Made by a program: the position numbers and the translations under genes. The notes below the pieces were generated by a model. It did not search any database. It was not told where the DNA came from and was given only the letters and a program-made list of their open reading frames with translations. A stretch of 64,000 bases of DNA, from the NCBI GenBank assembly GCA_015680685.1, contig MNCI01034695.1, positions 101,136 through 165,135 on the forward strand. The letters are read 5' to 3'. The DNA is from Gnetum montanum. Its lineage: Eukaryota; Streptophyta; Gnetopsida; Gnetales; Gnetaceae. This document shows, piece after piece, positions 44,434 through 57,025 of the stretch (position 1 is the first letter of the stretch; every line of letters begins with the position of its first letter).

Positions 44434-44543
44434 GCTAGTTTAAGGCCATCGCGGGCTGTCATGTAGTGTTTGCGTAAGATACACGTGGATTAACTAGATT
44501 TTGGCCGTTGCAGGCCTTTGCTAGTTTAAGGCCATTGCGGGCC
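44434..44543. repeat. Three-unit GGCC-hairpin repeat (A2)
   Basis: Units at about 44434, 44492 and 44521 follow CTAGTTTAAGGCCATTGCGGG with a trailing CC. This is the counterpart of the six-unit block 11394-11727 in A1, just past the antisense gene. Confidence 0.8.
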
Positions 44544-44780
44544 GTTTGGGTAAGTGTGGAAGTGTAATTGATAGAAATGTACATATTTTGTGTAATTGTA
44601 CTAGTGTGACTAATAGCAATCAAAGAGCATAAATGGTGTAATAGAAAATAAAATGTAGATGGCATAGTGGATAGAAAGCATAAATATGTATGTATATGTT
44701 AACGAAAAATAACAATGAAATTGATAAGCGTAAGCGGAAAACTAGTGAAAATATGATGATGCGCGTAAATGCCACTCAGA

Positions 44781-45614
44781 TCAATCACTAACTCGCAATT
44801 GTTTCTTGATGGCCTTTACGTTCAGTGATGCGTAAGGGCGGGGAGATTTATGATTTGACTCCTCCATACCATCTTCCTGAAATGGTAGGTTGGCCCAGGC
44901 TAGGCTATCATTATTCATTTCGGTTTGTTTGGGAGTTCGGACATGAGTTTGATCTTCGGGCATCTCGATCTCTGAACCCCGTTCCTCCTCTGTGTTGTTA
45001 ACAGTACTAGGAGTTATTTCATCACCATGTATTACTACTTCTCCCCCTGTGTAAGGGAGATATATCTCTTGATGTATTGGTGATGAAACTGCCCTCAGTT
45101 GGGCTAGCCAAGACCTCCCCAAGATTAGGTTGAAACTGGGCATCTCCTCGACAACAAGAAATGTGGTGTCTGTTGGGAATTGATCCCCTACCACAAATTC
45201 GATACGCATCGTCCCCTTGACTTTCACCCACTCCCCGTTGAATGACTTTAGGCACGATGTCATTGTAGGATTGATCTTGTCGACCAGGCCCAACTTAGCC
45301 ACTATAGGATAAGGGATGACATTTGCAGCTGCGCCATCGTCAACGTGCACCCTCCAGATCCAATATTGACCAACCTGGATAGTGATAAACATGGATTCTA
45401 TCATTACTTGACCTTTCTCTAGATCACCTTTGATGGATTTATCATGAAAGTTCAGAGGGGTTGGTTTAGGTTGCTTAGCGGCAGGAGGAAGCATGACAAC
45501 ATGTATTGCTTCCTCTTCTGCTGGTAAGCTTTCATCCACTGGTATGAATGTTAGCATACGAACCATAGCCTCATGGTGCTTTTGGGATGTCATAAGCAAG
45601 TCATAGAGGCTCAA
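44781..45614 (-). CDS. A2 aspartic protease region of gag-pro, open for 277 codons
   Basis: This is the longest undisturbed part of either A element. The minus-strand frame holds the active-site turn RVHVDDGAAANVIPYPIV, then LVVEEMPSFNLILGRSWLAQL, and runs to ASLNVKAIKKQL and a stop at 44781. It belongs to the larger gag-pro frame, and the ATG used here is internal rather than a start. The active-site Asp is present, with Asp-Gly in place of Ser/Thr-Gly. The protein would cut Gag-Pol, but A2 has no pol. The antisense gene ends about 540 bp away on the other strand. Confidence 0.8.
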   Translation of the reverse strand: MSLYDLLMTSQKHHEAMVRMLTFIPVDESLPAEEEAIHVVMLPPAAKQPKPTPLNFHDKSIKGDLEKGQVMIESMFITIQVGQYWIWRVHVDDGAAANVIPYPIVAKLGLVDKINPTMTSCLKSFNGEWVKVKGTMRIEFVVGDQFPTDTTFLVVEEMPSFNLILGRSWLAQLRAVSSPIHQEIYLPYTGGEVVIHGDEITPSTVNNTEEERGSEIEMPEDQTHVRTPKQTEMNNDSLAWANLPFQEDGMEESNHKSPRPYASLNVKAIKKQLRVSD

Positions 45615-48551
45615 CGTTGTGTTCTTCTATCTCAGAGCTTGCTTGACCTATGTGAATGCATCAAGAAGGTCCTGTTCTCGGCTAGGTTTTTTATCCCCTC
45701 TATCTTCTTCCATTCGCCCTAAGAGACGAATCTCCCGGGGTGGAATAGCATCAGTCAGAGGGTTGTGTTTCTTCTTACCAAGAGGAGGTGACTCTGTTTC
45801 TGTACCCTTGTCCTACCCAGAAGGCATAGGCACAGGGATAGAGGCCAAGGGCCTAGGCTTAAGGAAGCCTAGCATAGTATGGTTTTGGTGGCATTGACTG
45901 ATGAGTCTCCTTCCCTTTTTTTATTTGGTGGCGATTGATGGTGATGGCTAAAAGCTTGCCCCTGCGTAAAAGGAGCAGCCAGTATTTTTAGTACCCTAAG
46001 GATAAAAGGTGCCTTAGGGGTAGGCGCGGACATGGCTGGAGCTTTACTGTTAGCATGAGGCTGAGTTAAAGCTGGAGAGGATGCTCAAATAACAAAGGGT
46101 GGCCTCAGGAAGCTGCTAGCTACCGATGAAGAGCTTGCCCCCTGGGTTGAAGTAGTAGGTACATGTAAAACGAAGGGCTGTTTAGGAGGTACTTTCCCTT
46201 CGTTGTCCATACTTACCACATTGATTGTGTACGGTGCATTATTTGCGTTTAACGGGTCCTTGTACACATGCAATGCCTGGTTTTCAAGACATGTTGGACT
46301 ACTGCTCTCTAGTTTCAGAGAACCATCGTCAATCATGCGTTGAATGTCATCTTTCAACACCCAGCAGTAATCGGTGTCATGACCACACAACTGATGGTAA
46401 GTCACAGAAATGGTCCAGCCTAAAAGACGTCAGAACTGACAGTTCGTTGGGTACGGCTAAAGAAGGATTCTTCAGCAATTCACAATGATGCCTGTGACGC
46501 TGGAGAGCTTCTTCGGATACCTTCTTATTTTGAATGTATCCTACCCCTAACAATTGTTTCAACAATTTCGAATGTTTTATAGGCCAGGCTGTATACTTTG
46601 AGTGATCTTTACGCTCAAAGTTTGGCTTTGGCTAGGGGAGCTTTTCAGGGGCAGAAGTGTCTTGGCTGGTGCTACTTGCACTAGCTATGGTCTCAGGAGA
46701 CACCGTGGGTGCCTTCTTCTTCTTGTTCTTAGTGCCTTCAGCCAGCGCAACTACCGTCATTGTTGTTGCTTTACCTTTGTCCTTACCCTTGTTGTTAGTG
46801 TTTTTATAGGCCACATACGTTGGGTCTTTGCTAGCCTCTACAGCATCTTGGATGCTTTTAGTCTACGCGAAAGCCTGACTTAAGGAGCAAGGGGCAAGGC
46901 AATACAACTTAGACTTGATGAAGTCACTGACTGCTCCTTTGAAGATAGCCAACAAATGGGCTTCCGCGATAGGCTCACGGATTTCATTCAAAGTGGCACT
47001 CCATCGCTGTATAAACTTTTGGACTGTTTCACTCTCATAAGTTGATCCAGTATGACCTCCTTCTTTAAGTTGTATTTAAAGAAAGTCACAAATTGTGTTA
47101 GGAGCTCTTCCAAGGTTGAGATGGAAGAGCGAGGGAGCGCTCGATACCAGTCCAAAGCTTTCCCTGCCAGAGACATTGCAAAGACACGGATGATCGTATG
47201 AGGCCATTGCTGTAACAACAAGGATTTAGACCTGAAGGTAACTAGGTAAGCATTGGGATCTCCTTCCCCATTATATTTAGTAAAATGGAGTAACGACATC
47301 CCAGGGGGCAACGAAAGCATAGGAACTGCTGGAGTGCTGGGATCATCTTGATAGAAATCCATGATTTGTATCGTATCAGAGCCAGCAAATTTAAGGCGCT
47401 TAACCTCCTCAGTGACGATCTGAATGAGTAAAAATGCTTGATTTAGGCTTGTTGATGGAGAATTTTGTGCAGGAGGAGTAGGGGTTGAACTGAGAAGGTA
47501 GTGCCAGGTAGTGGAAACAGAGCGATGACTTGGCTGACAGGTGGTACTATGGGGGCTACCCCTGCGGATGGGACTGCCTGTGGAAGCAACCACCCACCAG
47601 GCTAAGCAGAGAGATTGGCCGCCACCAGATGTGGAGGATAGAGATTGTGAGGATATTGTGGGACATGCGTAGTGGGTGCGAATAAGGGTTGCACACCATA
47701 TAACATGGAATGATTATGTGAAATAGGTGGGATCCACTGACCAACTATAGGATATTGAACGAATTGCTGTGACTGAACAATGTGTTGCCTTGTAAGGACG
47801 GCAACGAAAAGGTTTGCACTGGATTTTATGCCAGGAGGGTTGTAGGCATGGCATGGGATTGCACCTGGGGGATGAAATAGAGCGTGGTGGATGCAGGTAC
47901 CACCGACGGAATACCAATCACATGCGGCGATGAGACCACCCCCACGTTATTCTGAGGTGATATTTGGACTTGCAAGACGGATGATTTGGTAGTTACCTGT
48001 GGGATGACAAGAATATGAGTTTGAGTGGTCATGGTTGGATTATGATGGGCGGCTTCTCTGGTAAGAGGAAATAGGGGATTTATGTATGTATGGGGACTAA
48101 GTGTGTGGTATGAATGTTCAGACTAGGCCGCGAATTCATCTTCCTCTTCCTCCCTGTTCTGATATTCTAGGATGGACCACATAGCTTGACTCTTAGCCAT
48201 AACCAGTTGGGTTAGGATTTCGTAATAATGCTCAGTTAAGGGGATAATGTCGTAAGCGGTAGGGGTGAAATCTTGACCCCCTCTGTGAACCAGCTCAAAA
48301 TTTCATTTTGCTTCGATCTCGGCTCAGCTAAGAACAAGCTTTGCTTAGATCTTGATGCAAATGAAATTATAATCCTCAGGAGTCATGACTATGAATATGG
48401 GATCTTTGCCCTGAAATCTTAACGAACGATGCAACAGTCCCTGAGGTCCTATAACACCAGAAGACAGTCCGGTGGAGGCGATGGGATTCACAGATGTGGC
48501 ACCCGAGTTGGTGGTAATCATGGCGGCTATGGTTGTGTATGCAGAATCCAT
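45615..48551 (-). pseudogene. A2 gag
   Basis: The start at ATG 48549-48551 opens a frame (DSAYTTIAAMITTNSG) also recognisable in A1. Parts in order are the N-terminal segment, a Pro/Gln-rich spacer, the gag core (IQIMDFYQDDPSTPAVPML, LLHFTKYNGEGDPNAYL, FAMSLAGKALDWYRALP, LEELLTQFVTFFKYNLK), the Lys-rich stretch KNTNNKGKDKGKA and the finger CDYHQLCGHDTDYCWVLKDD with all ligands present. A deletion of about 16 bp just after LMRVKQ (about 47035) shifts the frame. Other stops occur in the spacer. Confidence 0.87.
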
Positions 48552-48771
48552 TGGTTAGATAGATTAATGATAATAAGTGACTAGATTTAAAAGGTGATGG
48601 ACAAAGAAGATCACATTTAGGCTTTTTACCCTGTAGGATTCGAAAGGAATCATTACCATGACTGATCTACACCACATGATGTTTCGTAAACTTCCCTAGA
48701 GGTATTAAGTTTACGTTTTTAGAGACATGGATACAGATCGCTTACAGGGCTACCCGTAAAATAGAAAAAAC

Positions 48772-50353
48772 TGTAATGACAGAAAATGTTGGTAGCTGGA
48801 AAATACCAAACAAAAATCTGTGTACACAGTCTTAACTATAGATCTGTGTGAGGGCCATGCTGGAGAAAACGAATCCGCAGTGCCCTCAACGGTCTTGTCA
48901 ATCAAACAGGGACTTACTCAGTCGGTAAATCGACGAATATTATAGATATTCCGTGGAACAATCTGATTCAATGAATTGCAAAAGGAGAAGAAAATGATGT
49001 AGATAAATTGGAATAATCACAACATTATCACCACAAGGAGAATCGGATTTAAGAAAAATTGGAAATCCCAAGATCTACGCTTTGACCCGAAAAACTGAGT
49101 ATATTGTATACAAAGTTCCAATGGAAAAACTCTAATTATCTTGTCTGAAACATAAAAAAATTAACAGGAAAACTGTTCAACAAGGAGTACAGAATGAAGC
49201 TCGGTCTACCTCGTAAGCCAAAGATTGAATGCAAGGAAGGTCAAGCCCTGATGTCTATCGATCAACTGTTTTTGATCGATCGATCTTGCCAACTGCACCA
49301 GATGATCGCTCAATATCTGATCTATTCCCTTTTCCTTCAGTAGTCTCTGCTCAAAGCTACCAATGATCACTAATGGGGAGAACTGTATTTTCACCAAAAA
49401 GAAGTGATCGCTCCTGCATCCAATGCTCAAAGATGCCTCCTATCTCTGCTCCAAGATGATAACTTCCAAAATTTGAAGATGCCAGCCCTTGTTTCTTTCT
49501 CAACTAGAGTATTTATAAGTTCAACAACATGTGGAGAAGGCATGGCCCTGATGACACATGTCTCGAACCTTCAAAATACCATTGACTTGGTAAACGTTAT
49601 GTTGAAATCGGTCATGTCGCGTCACATTTTTTGGAAGGGGGGAAAAGTACGTTGTCGACCACTTCCGCTAAAGCTGCTTCATAATTATGCACAATACACT
49701 CATCAGTGTATTATGCATGTGGATAGCAGATGCATATCTGATACTGCTTTAGCCGGCTTTACGCTGTATTACACTTGTTTACGCTTAGATGTGTGGTAGA
49801 GCGTAATAGAACATGGAAGTAGTTGATTCAAGTTGTTTTACGCTCCTTCACGCTGCAAATTGTAATAGAGCATAAAAATGGTCAACTTTACAATAAACTA
49901 TGCTTTCCTACACTGCGTAGCGTAATGAGCGTAAAGCAACCAATCTGCAAACAAAGAAGAAATCAATCTGCCATGCTTCCTTTGACTCTGACTTTGCTTT
50001 TCTTGAAGCTTGTTACGCTGCTCTGCGTAACGGAGCGTAAACTTGGTATTGAACAAAAGACTTAGCATAATATGTGACAATTCTTAAACTTTAAACTTCA
50101 TCAAAATTTCCGAAGTAAGTTACTTTCTGCTATCGGGCTACGTTAAACAGAGTTACGCTAAGAGACACTATGCTATGTTGCATAATGTAGCGTAAAGAAA
50201 GAAAACACAGTAAGATTGAAATCTGTAAGGAACTTGGAGACTTGGTACTATGCACCTCTTTGCCTTGCTCTGGCTTCTGGATTTCTATTGCGAACCTTCA
50301 CCTGAATCATGAATCTTCGCCTGAGGCCGATTCACAGTTTCTACGGTGTTTCA
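48772..50353 (-). repeat. A2 LTR, right copy (5-prime LTR in sense)
   Basis: This is the partner of 36254-37825. It starts TGTAATGACAG and ends GGTGTTTCA, with the TATA box at 49509-49519 and the palindrome cluster at about 49690-50200. Confidence 0.92.
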
Positions 50354-50358
50354 AGTAT

Positions 50359-50659
50359 AGTTTCAAAGCCAAGGGAGACAACAACATTGAATGGATGAAT
50401 GGACGACATGGAATCATTGCCTTCTTTATCATAAGAACCATATCTTAGTATCACCATTGAAAATTAAAGGGAAAAATCGAACATTAGCAATCCACATTAT
50501 TATAGTCCAACTCACCATCATAAGCACTTATTATATGACCAATGAAAGTAAATCAAACAAAAAAATAGTAAAAATGTGAAAAATGGTGTTAAAAAAATAA
50601 GTAAAATTGAAAATATGTGTAAAAAAAATACAAAAGAAACTGAGGGCTTCAAATGGTTA
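50359..50659 (-). other. B2 3-prime region, part right of A2
   Basis: A-rich in plus-strand text; the complement aligns to about 21880-22290 of B1. A hydrophobic open frame (FVFFLHIFSILLIFLTPFF) arises from the T-rich minus strand and has a loose parallel in B1. It is more likely composition than a protein. Confidence 0.5.
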
Positions 50660-51860
50660 TAATTGGTGGCCATCTCCCCCATGACTGAGTTCGAGGGAGG
50701 AGATCCAAAATAGCGAGCAGGGTTGTCCACCAATACAGGTAGTATGGATACTACCTATTCTAGGCTCATGGAAAGGTTTGGTTTGTTGGATGTTGACCAA
50801 TAATTTCTTATCCAGGCTCTTAATTTTGTAAATCATCATAGCTCTAGAAGGAAAAGTTGCATGAATAATATAAGGTCCTTCCAATAGCGTTTGAAATTTA
50901 GTGCATTACGGCACGTGTGTGGGGTTCCAATAAAGAACCTTATCTCCTGGTTGGTACTTAACTTTTCTATTTTTCAGGTCATGACATTGTTTATTAAATG
51001 GCTTGTGCAATTCATTAGATGACACGATGACTAATCGGTTCTCATCTAGCAAGTTAAGGTTTATTAACCATTCTTTTTGTGCTAGATTAAGGTGAAGGCT
51101 AAGATCACACATTGTAGATAGTGTATGGAGTTTTTCTTGAATAGGAAGCATTGGGAGTTTTCTATACACTAACTCATACAAAGAGTATCCTATAGGGAGT
51201 TTTCACGTGGAGCAATATGCCCAAAGAGAATCATTCAATTTGGTGCTCTTGTTTCACCTATATTTTCTAATGGTTGTTGTCAATATTTTCATAATCTCCC
51301 TATTGGTTACGTCAGCCTAACCATTCACTTGAGGGTGGTATGGTGTAGTTTTTTTGTGTTCAACACCTAAGCATTGCATCAATGTTTGAAAAGTTTCACG
51401 TGTAAAATATGTGCCATTGTTAGATATAAGTGCATGAGTCACGCCAAATGTGTTGATGATTTCTTGTTGAAAAAATTGTGTAGCGGTAGATGATGTACAA
51501 TCCATAATAGCAGCTGGTTCTGCCAATTTTGCAAAATAGTCAATTGAAGCAACAATGTAGGCTTTTCCATTGGACATTAGTGTAATAGGCCCCATAAAAT
51601 AAATTCCCCATATGTTGAAGGGTTCTAAAGGTTGAATCCATTTTTTTGGACCCTCCATCCTAGCATTCATTCCCCCATCACATTGGTAGTGCTCATAAGA
51701 TTGGATGAAATGATAAGCATCCTTGAATAATGTAGACAAATAATATCCTACAAGCATGATTTTAATGGCTATTCATCTCCCAGCATAATGATCCCCACAA
51801 GGGCCTTCATGTGCATCTTGGAGAACTCTTAATTGATCTACATCAGGAACACACCATTGA
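50660..51860 (-). pseudogene. B2 integrase
   Basis: The minus strand gives the finger start HEGPCGDHYA, a decayed second half of the finger (SYEHYQCDGG), then the core FNIWGIYFMGPITLMSNGKAY (Asp of WGID replaced by Tyr), ALISNNGTYFTRETF (Asp of SDNG replaced by Asn) and TPYHPQVNG. The C-terminal part is kept: LYELVYRKLPMLPIQ, YQPGDKVLYWN and EGPYIIHATFPSRAMMIY. Two catalytic Asp residues are gone. No chromodomain was seen. The B1 copy has lost the whole core. Confidence 0.85.
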
Positions 51861-51939
51861 ACCAATCCATTAGGACATACCTTATAAAGGTGTCCATTGA
51901 TTTCCATGAAATATTTGGCTCGGTGAAGAAACTATTGTT

Positions 51940-53620
51940 TCTTTTAAGTGTCTGACTTTTGTGGTGTTTTTTGTGTAAGAAGATAGGTAAGAATGCTACT
52001 ATACAAATTTTTTTCCATGGTTAATTGATTATTTACTACACCTTCATAGAGGTATTCATTAGGAAAGTGATCAGAAAGTGGATATTCATCCTCTTTGTTG
52101 TCCCATCTTAACCGAAATAAATGCTCAGCAACAACATTCTCGGTGCCTTTATAAACAATCATTTTAAGATCAAACTCTTATAAGATTATGAGCCATCGTA
52201 TGATGTGAGGGCTCATCATTGGTTTATCCAATAGGAACCAAATTACACTATAGTTTGTGTGTACAAATAACTTATAGCCCAATACATAGTGCCTGAACTT
52301 ATCTAGTGAAAACACCACAACCATTAATTCCCTTTCCATTGTGGTGTAGTTGAGTTGTGCACCAGTAATACTCCTACTTGCATAGTGGATGTAATAAAGA
52401 CATTTTTGGTCATCTAACTATGTAATTACAACTCCTAGAGCATAGTTGGACATGTTAGTCATGATGTGAAATGGTCTGAAATAGTGAGGAGCTTGTAGAA
52501 TAGGTGTTTCTACAAGCTTCTATTTTAATGTTTGAAAAGCTAACTCACATTCTCTGATCCATTCGAAAGGTACGTCCTTTTTCATTAGTTTAACCAATGG
52601 TTTTGTAACACTAAAAAAATTCTCTATGAATCTTCTATAATAGCCAGTGTTTCCAAGGAATGATTGAATTTCTTTTACCATTTCAGGTTGGCGTGTGATT
52701 CCTTGGATGACTTTGATCTTTTCAGTATCTACCTCTACCCATGTTTGTGAAATATTATGCCCTAATACTATGCATTCTTAGACTGTTAAATGGCTTTTTT
52801 GCCAAATGAACCTTAAATTGGTTTCAACACATGACTTTATTACTTTCTCTAATTGGTCCAAGGCTTGATCAAAGTTCACTCTGTAGGTGGAGATATCATC
52901 CATGAAGACCTCTACATAATTTCCTATTTTCTATTGGAAGATACTTAGAACCAAATGCTGAAACATTGCAGGAGCATTGCATAAGCCAAACAGCATCTTT
53001 TTGTATGCAAATGTCCCCCAAGGACTTCTGAACATGGTCTTGGCTTAGTCTTCTGGTGCTATTTGGATTTGGTTGTATTCACTATATCCATCTAGAAAAC
53101 TATAGTAGTGATGCCTTGCAATGGTGTCTATGACCTAGTCAATGAATAACAGTGGAAAGTGGTCTTTGAATGTTTTCATGTTTACTAGCCTAAAGTCTAT
53201 ACACACCCTTCATTTACCTTCCTTTTTGGTTACAATAACTAATGGACTAACTCATTTTCTATCAGTAGTGGGCTAGATGAACCTAGCTTTTAGAAGTTGT
53301 TCAATATTTTCTTTAACCACTTGCTTTAGCTTTGGATTCAATCGCCTCTATGGTTGTCATCAAAGCTTCATGGAGGGGTTAGTGTAAATCCTATGTTGGC
53401 ATATCCTAGGGTCTATTCCGGTTAATTTGGGATATGACCAAGAAAAAGATTTTGACAATTTGTTTACCATTTTTAGCAATCTCTCTTTTTGTTGAGGAGC
53501 AAGCCTAGCATTAATAATTACTAATTTTCCATTTTTTAGAAATGTGTACTCCATACCGGTGGGCAACAGTTTTAAATCCAAGGGCTCTTGCTTAAATTTG
53601 TTAGAGATTTCCAACTTCCC
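51940..53620 (-). pseudogene. B2 reverse transcriptase and RNase H
   Basis: The RT blocks are LEISNKFKQEPLDLK, CIDFRLVNMKTFKDHFPLLF, SFLDGYSEYNQIQIAPED, MLFGLCNAPAMFQ and the catalytic VEVFMDDISTY, followed by SFLGNTGYYRRFIENF. The single RNase H follows (RPFHIMTNMSNYALGVVI, with Asp replaced by Asn). Stops are spread through the frame, nearly all at sites where CAG, CAA or TGG is the obvious ancestor. The sequence is close to B1 (20000-21000). Confidence 0.87.
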
Positions 53621-53739
53621 TTAGTTGAAATTTTCAATGTCAAGACTTGGAAGTTGGAAATGGACTTGCTCTAATGTGTTTTTGCTATCGATGTAAGCAT
53701 AAGTCAAACGCTTAGTTGATTTCATGCCTATAGTTGAGT

Positions 53740-54465
53740 TTCTCTCTTGGTTAGCTATTAGCCACTGGGTGTCTTACTATCTTTTGGTTGCTGCATATAG
53801 GGATCTTTGTATGTTAGTTGTGCACACTAGTTGCATGCAGGCAATGTTAAATGTTATACAAACTAGGACTTGTACATGCAACTACACCTTGTATCACTAT
53901 ATGCGATGCATGGAACTTTCTTCTTCTTAATCTTTCCAAACATATTTTCCTTTCATATCTCTAGGGAAATATCACGTATTCCTAGGCATGCATCAATTGT
54001 GCTTAGCCATGCTCTTTCCATTATGATTGGGAAGTCCTCCTTATTATTGTTAACTTGAATCAGTAAGAAGTTGGCTAGATATGACCATCCATAAACAATG
54101 CTAACAATGTCCTCCACTAGTCCTAATGGGATAGTGATGGACTAGTTGGCCAGCTCTAAACGAATGTTACTCTTTTTAAGTGGAGGCAGGTTCTAGGCTT
54201 TGTACATTTATTGAGAGATTAAGTTGACACTAGAACCTAAATTCAAAAGAGCTTTGCATGGATCATTCCTAGTGATTTGTAAATATATAAGAGGACTTCG
54301 AGGATCGAAAAATTTCTTAGGAATATGGCCATCCTTAATCCAATCATTAATGGAATGCATCAATGTGACTATGTGCGTTGAATGTGACCTTTGGTTTGAA
54401 GGGAGTCCTGAAGTTTTGTTTGATGGTGAGGCCTTTGCAGAGTTAGCTGCTTGTGACTGCAAGGA
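53740..54465 (-). pseudogene. B2 aspartic protease
   Basis: The minus strand reads CKALLNLGSSVNLISQ, matching the LLDLGSSVNL active-site block of Athila-type proteases with the catalytic Asp changed to Asn. IRLELAN*SITIPLGLVEDI and MERAWLSTIDACLGIRDISLEI follow, separated by stops. Upstream lies DGHIPKKFFDPRSPLIYL. The block supports placement outside the Tat group. Confidence 0.75.
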
Positions 54466-57008
54466 CTTGGTTGGACTATTGGTCCTAAAGAAAGATCTCT
54501 TCTTTGTGTGATTTCTTTAACCAATAGTAGGGTAAGGATTAACAACAGTTCTAGCATTATGTTTTTGCGGCTCGCTAGGGAGCTCACCCTGCATGGCTGG
54601 AGTACGTTATAATGGAGTTAAGGATGGAAGAGATGTAGCTAGATGATAAGGATAGTATGTTTTTGGAACATATCCCCTAGGAGAATGAGTTCTATAATAC
54701 TCATGGGTTTGCTACTGAGGTCAGGGAGCAATGTGACTAGGAGAGTCATGTGGAGAGATTGGCTATTGCATGTAGTATCCATACAAGTCAGATTGATGCT
54801 AAGGATACTGTTCACATGGTGGTTGCATTCCCCATGATTGTGGGTGCTACCATTTTTTATACTACTCATTTGGTTGTGGTGGAGTTCCACTTGGATAATA
54901 CATCAAGGGTTGGTGCGACTGCCTTGGGTTACCTTGGGGATAAAGTAACCTTCAGGATGTTTGCCTTTTGTTTAATTGTGGGTTGAGTACATCCACCCTA
55001 GACTCCTACAGATGTGATATTACAGGGTAACATCCCTTAGGATGGTTGTATTGGCATATCTCACATCCACCATCATTGTTGGTATCCAAATCTACAACCT
55101 CTTCAATGATGGAAACTTTGACGTTACCTTTGTTATGTGCATATTCAGCTTCTTTCTTTTTTCTCCTTTCTCAATCACTACCTTCCTCTTTAGAGTCCTT
55201 TACAATTTTGAGAACTATTTGAAATCTATTATCTAGGGAGTCCAAAATTTGGTCCACCTTTGTTGATACTTTCAATGCAAGTTTTTGAATGGGAAAGGTT
55301 TTCCTATTCACCATCTCTTCAAGTGGTGACTCTTCTTCATCCTTACAAAATCTAACTTCCTTTGTTTAGAGGGAAGGATCTCTATTATATTATTCCACAC
55401 TCTCTCTTTTTCTTAACTCACCTTATTCTTTATCAAATTTCTCCAACAATCTTTGTACTTGATGCATCCTAAGCTTAAATAGACTTCCTTGGTCATAAGT
55501 CCCAAGAGTTCTTCACGTTTCATGCCTAAGCCCATCTACGAGATGACATAGTTGTTTCCTTTGTGAGTAACCATGGCCTTGGCAATGATGTAATAGTGCA
55601 TAATATTCGATCATGGTAGCATCCAAGGGTTCATTTCCTCCTTGTTCCATCCTTGGATTTTCTTTCACAAGTTTGACACTCATGAGTACATCTGATACTT
55701 ATCGTTGAACAGTTCTAACATGGTACTCCATCAACAAATGGATCCTAATACCAGCTTTCCACTTTCTTGATCATTGTCTATGGAAACAACTTGAGTTTTT
55801 TCCACTCATTTTCTATGTTTTGTAGGGCACATGCATTATGAAATGTTTGCAAATGATTTTAAGGATCAACATTGTATCCCCTTTCAAATTTTGGGATATT
55901 GTTCATGTCCAATCTTTTGATTCTACTATCTTTTTGGTTCCTCGTTGGGATTCTAACAACCTTAGTTATATCTACCATACTTTGGGTAGTGAGTACAGGT
56001 TTATCGTGATTGTATTGTCTATGACATCTATGATGCCTATGTTGTTTCCTACTCTCCCTCCTCTCATGATGAGTTTCTCTAGAATGCCCTCATCCCCTTT
56101 CTCAACTACTTTTTCTATGATTCTCACTTTGCTTACCATTATCCTCAGGGTCTTTTTCCTTGCAACTACATCTAAATCTTGAAAGAGAGGGTGAAGGAGA
56201 TGATGAAGGTGAAGAAGATGGAGGACTGTCATCATGATGGTGCCTTCTTCCTACTCTTCAATGGTCATGGACTCGATCATGGTTATGATCAGAATGTCCA
56301 TCTTTGTCATGTATTCGTGTTCCTTTTTCAGACCCTTTGTGTGTGTCAATACTAGAATCTAGGTTATGGATAGTTGAGTGAAGATTATGATACACAACCC
56401 CTTGACTAAAGTCAATGGGAGGAACATCATTTTGTGGGAGACTTCCTGAGGTAGGTCCACCACCCTCATTTTCACTTATGACATACGAGAATTTTTGAGA
56501 CAACTTTCCCTTCATGTATTCATGATGTCTCTCCTATTGTAGATCCCTTTGAAATTTTTCCTTCATAGGTTGATACTCTCTTGAGTCATGATCATGCACA
56601 ACATACTCTACCTGTAAGTGCTGCATACCAATTCATGTGAGATCACGAAGGAGAATGCTTGGGACTGAGCAATTGGGAGGTAGCACTATGTTACCTTCTA
56701 AATCACACCAACGTAGTTGTTCATTTTGGTGCAGGATAAAGCTAAAGTTTGGTATATACTCATCAGGATGAATGTATACCATGCGAAACTATTGAGAGAC
56801 TAGTAGATTATCATGTGTACTATGCCTCGAATTGTTCCTTGTATTGGACCTAGGTAGTGAAACACTCTCGTAAGAAGAAGGAGATATAATTGTATATTTA
56901 GTATGCAATACTTTTCATTTCACTAATTGTAAGATAACCAACCGTAAGTGTTCATTCCAACAATGTGAAGATTTCCTAAGTTCTAGCTAGTGCACAACCA
57001 ACAAAGTC
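54466..57008 (-). pseudogene. B2 gag and leader
   Basis: Starting from the right in the sense direction come a leader (56600-57008), a charged N-terminal segment rich in Asp/His (about 56258-56515), an Arg-rich stretch, a gag core (IKRLDMNNIPKFERGYNVDP, LQTFHNACALQNIENEWKKL), a knuckle CEICQYNHPKGC (CX2CX3HX3C, about 55027-55073) and a Pro/Gln-rich spacer. The frame is broken many times. Matching parts of B0 flank A1 at 1-254 and 17671-18085. Confidence 0.75.
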
Positions 57009-57025
57009 CCTGGAAATGGTTCCAA
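57007..57025 (-). other. Primer-binding site of B2
   Basis: On the minus strand, next to the LTR end, the bases read TTGGAACCATTTCCAGGGAC. This fits TTGGCGCCGTTGCCGGGGAC, the Asp-tRNA type used by Athila elements, with five changes. Four of them are C-to-T or G-to-A, as expected from CpG decay. Confidence 0.65.

Larger units (their letters stand above)
36254..50353 (-). mobile_element. A2: A-family retrotransposon lacking pol, 14.1 kb
   Basis: It belongs to the same family as A1: LTRs of about 1572 and 1582 bp, the same polypurine tract, 17-unit hairpin array, antisense gene, GGCC-hairpin repeats and gag-protease, all in the same order and strand. The roughly 3 kb carrying integrase, both RNase H domains and RT is absent and replaced by about 350 bp (39598-39943). 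It is therefore a non-autonomous derivative that inserted with a normal 5-bp duplication. It sits in the 3-prime region of B2, and B1 shows the empty site. Confidence 0.92.

Noticed and set aside
50518-50733. Hydrophobic ORF after B2 integrase as an envelope-like protein
   Set aside because: The hydrophobic residues come from a T-rich strand, the length is short, no signal or cleavage motifs are seen, and the B1 counterpart agrees only in the non-hydrophobic front part.
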